Origin: Streptosporangium becharense
GTDB lineage: Bacteria > Actinomycetota > Actinomycetes > Streptosporangiales > Streptosporangiaceae
Reading direction: 5' to 3'
Assembly (NCBI RefSeq): GCF_014204985.1
Contig: NZ_JACHMP010000001.1
Location: 6,572,001 to 6,636,000, forward strand
DNA: 64,000 nt
Below the pieces are notes generated by a model. It had not been told where the DNA came from. It searched no databases and worked only from the letters and a program-made list of their open reading frames with translations. Below, one piece after another: positions 59,309-64,000 of this stretch; within the stretch, counting starts at the first letter, position 1, and every line of letters starts with the position of its first letter. Made by a program: the position numbers and the translations under genes.

Positions 59309-61801
59309 TCAGAGGCGGTTCAGCCCGATGACGTGGAGCACCGCCCGGCCCTCCTCGTCGGAGGCGGCCAGGTCGACCTGGGCGTCGATGCCCCAGTCGC
59401 CGTCGCCCGCCGGATCGTCGACGACCTGCCGGACCCGCCAGAGCCCCGTCTCCTCCTCGATGCGGAGCAGGCCGGGACCGCGGGCGTTCGGGCCGGTGCC
59501 GATCTCCTCGTGCTCCTCGTAGTAGGCGTCGAGCGCGGCCCCCCAGTCGACGTCGGGCGCCAGCTGCGCCAGCTCCTCCTCATTCTCCAGGGCGGCCAGC
59601 TCGACCAGGCGGAACATCGCGTTGCGGACGAGCACGCGGAACGCGCGGGTGTTCGCGGTGACCGGCTTGGTGCTCTCCTCCAGGGAGGGCTGCTCCAGTT
59701 CCCCGGTGGGGTTCTGCAACTGCTCCCATTCGTCCAGAAGGCTGGAGTCGACCTGGCGGACCAGCTCGCCGAGCCACTCGATGAGATCGACGAGATCCTC
59801 GGTCTTGAGGTGCTCCGGGATGGTCCTGGCCAGGGTCCGGTAGGCGTCGGCGAGGTAGCGCAGCACCGTGCCCTCGGAGCGGGCCAGCTCGTAGAACTGG
59901 ACGTACTCGGCGAAGGTCATCGCCCGCTCGTACATGTCGCGCACGACGCTCTTGGGGCTGACCGTGTAGTCGGCCACCCAGGGGTGGCCGCGCCGGTAGG
60001 TCTCGTACGCGCCCAGCAGCAGGTCGGCCAGCGGCATCGGGTAGGTGACCTCGGTGAGGAGCTCCATCCGCTCCTCGTACTCGACGCCGTCGGCCTTCAT
60101 CTGCGCCACGGCCTCACCTCGCGCCTTGTTGAGCTGGGCCGACAGGATCTGACGCGGGTCGTCCAGGATCGACTCGATGATCGAGACCATGTCCAGGGCG
60201 TAGGTCGGCGACTCCATGTCCAGCAGCTCCAGCGTGGCCAGCGCGAACGTGGACAACGCCTGGTTGAGCGCGAAGTCCTCCTGGAGGTCGACCGTGAGGC
60301 GGGCCATCCGCCCCTGCTCGTCGGGCTCGCTCAGCTTCTCCACCACACCGCCGGCCAGCAGCGAACGGTAGATCGCGATGGCCTGGCTGATGTGCCGCCG
60401 CTGCCACTTGCGGTCTTCGTGGTTGTCGGTGAGCAGGTGCCTCATCGCCGCGTAGCAGTCGCCGGGGCGGTTGATGACCGCCAGGAGCATGGCGTTGCTG
60501 ACCTTGAACCGCGAGCTGAGCGGCTCGGGCTCGGCCGTCTGGAGCTTCTCGAAGGTCTCCTCGCTCCAGCCGACGAACCCCTCCGGCGGCTTCTTCCTGG
60601 CGTAGCCGCGCCGTCTCTTGGGGTCGTCGCCGATCTTGGCCAACGCCCTCTCGTTCTCGATGACGTGGTCGGGGGCCTGGCAGACGACATAACCGATGGT
60701 GTCGAAACCGGCCCGGCCGGCCCGGCCCGCGATCTGGTGGAACTCGCGCGCGCGCAACCGCCGCACCTTGTTGCCGTCGTACTTCGACAGCGCGGTGAAC
60801 AGCACGGTCCGGATGGGCACGTTGACGCCGACGCCGAGCGTGTCGGTGCCGCAGATGACCTTCAGCAGGCCCGCCTGCGCGAGCCGCTCCACCAGGCGGC
60901 GGTACTTCGGGAGCATCCCGGCGTGATGGACGCCGATGCCGTGGCGCACGAGCCGGGCCAGGGCCTTGCCGAACCTGGTGGTGAAGCGGAAGTTGCCGAT
61001 CATGGCGGCGATCGCTTCCTTCTCCGCCTTGGTCGACATGTTGATGCTCATCAGCGCCTGTGCCCGCTCCATGGCCGCGGCCTGGGTGAAGTGCACGACG
61101 TAGACGGGGTACTGGTTGGTGGAGAGCATCTCCTCCAGCGTCTCGTGCAGCGGGGTCAGCCGGTAGGAGTAGACCAGCGGGACCGGCCGCTCGGCGTTCT
61201 TGACCACCGCGGTGGGCCGGCCGGTGCGCCGGGTGAGGTCCCCCTCGAACCTGGTGACGTCCCCCAGTGTCGCCGACATCAGGATGAACTGGACGTTCGG
61301 CAGCTCCAGCAGCGGCACCTGCCAGGCCCAGCCCCGGTCCGGCTCGGAGTAGAAGTGGAACTCGTCCATCACCACCTGGCCGATGTCGGCCTTGGCGCCG
61401 TCGCGCAGCGCGACGTTGGCGAGGATCTCGGCGGTGCAGCAGATGATCGGCGCCCCCGGGTTCACGCTCGCGTCGCCCGTCATCATCCCGACGTTCTCGG
61501 TGCCGAAGAGCGCGCACAGGTCGAAGAACTTCTCCGACACCAGGGCTTTGATCGGGGCGGTGTAGAAGGTCCGCACGTCGCGGGTGAGTGCGGTGAAGTG
61601 GGCCCCGGCGGCGACCAGGCTCTTGCCCGACCCGGTCGGGGTGGCCAGGATCAGGTTGTTCCCGGAGACGACCTCGATCAACGCCTCCTCCTGCGCCGGA
61701 TACAGGGTGAGCCCTCGCTCGGAGTTCCACTCGACGAAGGCGTCGAAGATGGTGTCGGCGTCGGCGTCGATCTCTTCTGGCAGTCGGTCTACAAGGCTCA
61801 C
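59309..61801 (-). CDS. DEAD/DEAH box helicase with DUF3516 C-terminal domain (Ski2/Mtr4-like)
   Basis: 830 residues from GTG 61801; CAGTAT 7 bases upstream and the absence of a ribosome site suggest a leaderless transcript. The frame to 61882 is unlikely. Motif I ATPTGSGKSLVA, Ia TAPIKALVSEK, II VMDEFHFY (DEFH variant of DEAD/DEVH), III MSATLGDVTRFE, IV-VI VHHAGMLPKYRRL, ICGTDTLGVGVNVP and FHQIAGRAGRAGFDT. The DUF3516 part continues to the end. Probably an RNA helicase in RNA processing or decay; conserved in actinobacteria. Confidence 0.93.
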   Translation of the reverse strand: MSLVDRLPEEIDADADTIFDAFVEWNSERGLTLYPAQEEALIEVVSGNNLILATPTGSGKSLVAAGAHFTALTRDVRTFYTAPIKALVSEKFFDLCALFGTENVGMMTGDASVNPGAPIICCTAEILANVALRDGAKADIGQVVMDEFHFYSEPDRGWAWQVPLLELPNVQFILMSATLGDVTRFEGDLTRRTGRPTAVVKNAERPVPLVYSYRLTPLHETLEEMLSTNQYPVYVVHFTQAAAMERAQALMSINMSTKAEKEAIAAMIGNFRFTTRFGKALARLVRHGIGVHHAGMLPKYRRLVERLAQAGLLKVICGTDTLGVGVNVPIRTVLFTALSKYDGNKVRRLRAREFHQIAGRAGRAGFDTIGYVVCQAPDHVIENERALAKIGDDPKRRRGYARKKPPEGFVGWSEETFEKLQTAEPEPLSSRFKVSNAMLLAVINRPGDCYAAMRHLLTDNHEDRKWQRRHISQAIAIYRSLLAGGVVEKLSEPDEQGRMARLTVDLQEDFALNQALSTFALATLELLDMESPTYALDMVSIIESILDDPRQILSAQLNKARGEAVAQMKADGVEYEERMELLTEVTYPMPLADLLLGAYETYRRGHPWVADYTVSPKSVVRDMYERAMTFAEYVQFYELARSEGTVLRYLADAYRTLARTIPEHLKTEDLVDLIEWLGELVRQVDSSLLDEWEQLQNPTGELEQPSLEESTKPVTANTRAFRVLVRNAMFRLVELAALENEEELAQLAPDVDWGAALDAYYEEHEEIGTGPNARGPGLLRIEEETGLWRVRQVVDDPAGDGDWGIDAQVDLAASDEEGRAVLHVIGLNRL

Positions 61802-61953
61802 GGTCCAATACTGCCGAAGAACCGGCAGTGGTCGGGCCGGTCTGTGGCACCGGGTGCGATCGTCGTACGGATTCGGCACCAAGATGGTACGAACTTCTGA
61901 GGGTGATCTTTACTCTAAACCACCGCACGACTCACGATCATGGAGGAACAGTG

Positions 61954-62469
61954 ATGAAACACGCTACCGTCCGCCGTCTGGGCCGTCCGGCGCTGGTGGC
62001 GGCGCTGGCCGGAGGGATGCTGCTGACCGGCCTCGCCCCCACGGCGGTCGCCGAGTCCGCCGGTGGCAAACTGGGACCGTTCGGATACGGCGGTTTGACG
62101 CTCGGGATGAGCGCCAAGAAGGCCCAGGCCACCGGGAAGATCGTGCGCAAGCCCTTCCAGGGCCCGTGCGCGGCCTGGGACCTGAAGGCGCACCCGACCG
62201 GCCGCGACGGGGTGGGCCTGTACATCTCCAAGCGGCGCGGCGTAGCGCTGATCTTCGCCCCCCGGGGTGTCAGGACTCCCCAGGGGATCGGCGTCGGCTC
62301 CACCAAGGCGCAGCTGAAGAGGGCCTACCCCAGGCTCAAGCAGTCGGCGAGCGGATACCCCGTCGCCGCGGTCCCAGGCAACCCCAAGGCCTCCTACTAC
62401 TTCCTGCTTTCGGGGAGCAAGGTCTCACAGGTGGGCCTGGCCCTCAACGACCAGGACTGTACCAACTGA
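61954..62469 (+). CDS. Small exported protein of unknown function
   Basis: 171 residues from ATG 61954, with GGAGG 7 bases upstream (a GTG lies one codon earlier). Signal peptide MKHATVRRLGRPALVAALAG followed by GMLLTGLAPTAVAES; the mature part repeats GYGGLTLGMSAKKAQATGKI and GIGVGSTKAQLKRAYPRLKQ, two related helix-turn units, and has two cysteines (GPCAAW and DQDC) that may form a disulfide. Secreted. Family known as a recurrent actinobacterial exported protein, function not recognised. Its 3' end overlaps the convergent acyltransferase gene by 45 bases. Confidence 0.8.
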   Translation: MKHATVRRLGRPALVAALAGGMLLTGLAPTAVAESAGGKLGPFGYGGLTLGMSAKKAQATGKIVRKPFQGPCAAWDLKAHPTGRDGVGLYISKRRGVALIFAPRGVRTPQGIGVGSTKAQLKRAYPRLKQSASGYPVAAVPGNPKASYYFLLSGSKVSQVGLALNDQDCTN

Positions 62470-63804
62470 CCTGCCGTCGCCGGCGGACGTCGCGACTCCC
62501 TCGGCCGGCGGCACCGGCCGGGGAGCCGGGACCACGGTGGCCCGGGGCGCCGAGCGGGTCAGCGCCAGACCCGCCACGATCGCGCCCGTCCCGAGCAGCG
62601 GAGCCAGGCCCGGGGTGAAGCCGATCACCGTGAGCGTGAGCAGCCCCGCTCCGACCAGCGCGGCGGCCACCGCGATCCTGACCGTCCCCCCGGTGTAAGG
62701 CGCGACGGCGGGCGGCTCCTCGAAGCGGGCGAAACCCCGCAGCATCGGCCACATCGCCAACACCAGCAGGACCAGCCAGTGCGGCCAGCCGGACAGCCAG
62801 GCCGACGTACCCGGCAGCGGGGTGGAGATCCCCAGACCGACCACGACCACCGCGGTGATGACGAACAGCGCGCTCATGTGCCACAGGTAGACGGTCATCA
62901 TCCGGGAGCCCGCCCAGCTCATGACCCGGGCCACCCCCGGCCACCCGGCGAGGACGACGATCCACGGGCGCAGCCCCAGCGCCAGTCCGATCTGGCCGAT
63001 CCCCACGGCGAGCAGCGCCATCGTGGGCGGCGCCATGTTGGAGACGGCCGCGCCCGGCATCCCGATCATGCTGAGCGGGTACGGGCCGAAGACCACCAGC
63101 ACCGCGGCCGCGCCGTACCCGCCGGCCGCCAGCAGCCAGGGGCGGCCCAGGCGCCCGTCGACGTACAGGAAGCCGAGCTGGTGCACCGCGATCCAGACCA
63201 GCACGATGTTGAGGAAGCCGATCGCCTCCAGGCCGGTGCCGAAGCGCAGGACGTCCACCGCGGCGGCCCCGGCCACCAGCGCCGCGGGGACCCACCGGCC
63301 GTACACCGTGTGCAGGCGGAGCATCCAGGGAGTCAGCGCCACCGCGACCAGGTAGATCGCCAGGAACCACAGCAACTGTCCGGCCAGCCGCGAGGCCGTG
63401 ATCACCGGCTGCTCCGGCATGCCGAGCCCCAGCAGCAGGTGGGGGAGGGGCAGCCACACCGCCGCCAGCGGCACCACCGGCCACGCCAGACGCCGCAGCC
63501 GCACCGCGAGCCACGCGGCGGGCGCGCCGCCGCGGCGAACCGCGGCCCGCCGGCTGATCGCGTTGGCCGCCCCGCCGGCGAAGAACACCAGCGGCATCAC
63601 CTGGCTGACCCATGTGATCATCCAGCCGTTCCCGGCGGCGAGCGCGTTGCCGGTGGCCAGCCGGTCGCCGGCGAAGGACAGCACCGGCATGCTCCAGTGC
63701 TGCAGCACCACCAGGGCGATGCCGAGCAGGCGGAGCACGTCGATGAACGGGTCACGAACGGCGGAGGCCGTACGGGTCGCCGGACGTGGGATCAGGGTGG
63801 TCAC
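62425..63804 (-). CDS. Acyltransferase 3 family membrane protein
   Basis: 459 residues from GTG 63804 (weak ribosome site AGAGGA 12-13 bases upstream). DPFIDVLRLLGIALVVLQHW with the conserved Arg and His of acyltransferase 3, VFFAGGAANAISRR, and WFLAIYLVAVALTPWMLRLH, MMTVYLWHMSALFVI with later conserved residues. Ten or so helices. It transfers acyl groups to surface sugars, lipids or secondary metabolites; the acceptor is unknown. The protein is slightly longer than usual owing to an extra C-terminal hydrophobic section and a low-complexity tail. Confidence 0.88.
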   Translation of the reverse strand: MTTLIPRPATRTASAVRDPFIDVLRLLGIALVVLQHWSMPVLSFAGDRLATGNALAAGNGWMITWVSQVMPLVFFAGGAANAISRRAAVRRGGAPAAWLAVRLRRLAWPVVPLAAVWLPLPHLLLGLGMPEQPVITASRLAGQLLWFLAIYLVAVALTPWMLRLHTVYGRWVPAALVAGAAAVDVLRFGTGLEAIGFLNIVLVWIAVHQLGFLYVDGRLGRPWLLAAGGYGAAAVLVVFGPYPLSMIGMPGAAVSNMAPPTMALLAVGIGQIGLALGLRPWIVVLAGWPGVARVMSWAGSRMMTVYLWHMSALFVITAVVVVGLGISTPLPGTSAWLSGWPHWLVLLVLAMWPMLRGFARFEEPPAVAPYTGGTVRIAVAAALVGAGLLTLTVIGFTPGLAPLLGTGAIVAGLALTRSAPRATVVPAPRPVPPAEGVATSAGDGRSVGTVLVVEGQAHL

Positions 63805-64000
63805 AGGGTTCTCGATTCCTCTGCGGGGGCGGGGAGCGATGTGAAGAGCCTTTCGTCCCGACTCCGCGAGCGCAGTCACGCGGACAGCAGTCTTTCCTGC
63901 AAGATCACCCCACTGCGGGAGGTAGGGCGTACCCCACCCCCGGGACGCCGGTCGGCCGGGTCGATCACGCGGGGCCTTCCCCATAGCGTGGACGGCATGA
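63805..64000. other. Right-edge region, no complete gene
   Basis: Holds the upstream region of the acyltransferase gene. An ATG at 63997 is the last codon of the window and could start a plus-strand gene; nothing further can be seen. Confidence 0.3.

Noticed and set aside
59333..61900. An 855-codon plus-strand frame opposite the DUF3516 helicase
   Set aside because: Shadow frame; the helicase motifs are all on the minus strand.

Overview
The window is GC-rich actinobacterial chromosome. Third codon positions are almost all G/C, many genes start with GTG or TTG or look leaderless, and the gene set fits an actinomycete: GlgC beside a GlgM-type glycosyltransferase, an AdoCbl-riboswitch-controlled class Ia ribonucleotide reductase, DUF3516 helicase, DUF5685 and HAF-repeat proteins. 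I infer a filamentous genus, perhaps in the Streptosporangiales. There is no phage, integrase, transposase, rRNA or CRISPR array. The left-edge gene (S9 peptidase) is cut by the window.

Layout. 1-4.4 kb: S9 peptidase, methyltransferase, SDR oxidoreductase, GCS2 ligase. 4.9-12 kb: a giant secreted HAF/lipase/Ig-like protein and a protein of unknown function. 12-15.5 kb: DCC protein, membrane endonuclease/exonuclease/phosphatase, a two-TM protein. 15.8-16.2 kb: four tRNAs (Gly, Cys, Gly, Val). 16.3-18.4 kb: exported transglycosylase-like/amidase protein. 18.5-20.7 kb: small protein plus glmS. 20.8-26.7 kb: orphan Bug-type lipoprotein, NrdR-like boxes, cobalamin riboswitch, nrdA, nrdB, MscS channel. 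26.7-31.3 kb: DUF5685 protein, divergent glgC/glgM, pgeF. 31.4-35.8 kb: CbiX-like protein, GNAT, then a kynurenine-type cluster (formamidase-like hydrolase, Lrp regulator, tryptophan 2,3-dioxygenase). 35.9-37.5 kb: Fpg/Nei glycosylase, DUF2809, rhamnose mutarotase. 37.6-42.9 kb: M1 peptidase behind a 1292-residue membrane NRPS of the poly-amino-acid synthetase (Pls) architecture. 43.2-46.7 kb: pentapeptide protein, second Val/Gly tRNA pair, ACT protein, dusB. 46.8-49.7 kb: TRAP-TAXI transporter. 50.0-52.6 kb: a repetitive small peptide, a TPR protein and an MFS exporter. 52.7-64 kb: large ATPase, UvrA paralogue with divergent WYL-type regulator, DUF2087 protein, DUF3516 helicase, small exported protein, acyltransferase.

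Most interesting: (1) the 50.0-52.6 kb unit, in which a 61-82-residue peptide consists almost entirely of four copies of a GLSLNHNE motif, followed by a TPR protein and an MFS transporter whose start and stop codons overlap; (2) the Pls-like synthetase with a hand-read adenylation code (D-A-E-S-I-G-T-V-V-K) that looks lysine-like, next to an M1 peptidase; (3) a degenerate type II dehydroquinase-like domain fused to a kynurenine-formamidase-like hydrolase; (4) a recurrent pattern of tandem repeats that copy the last codons and stop codon of the preceding gene. All functional statements come from reading motifs by eye; no database search was possible.
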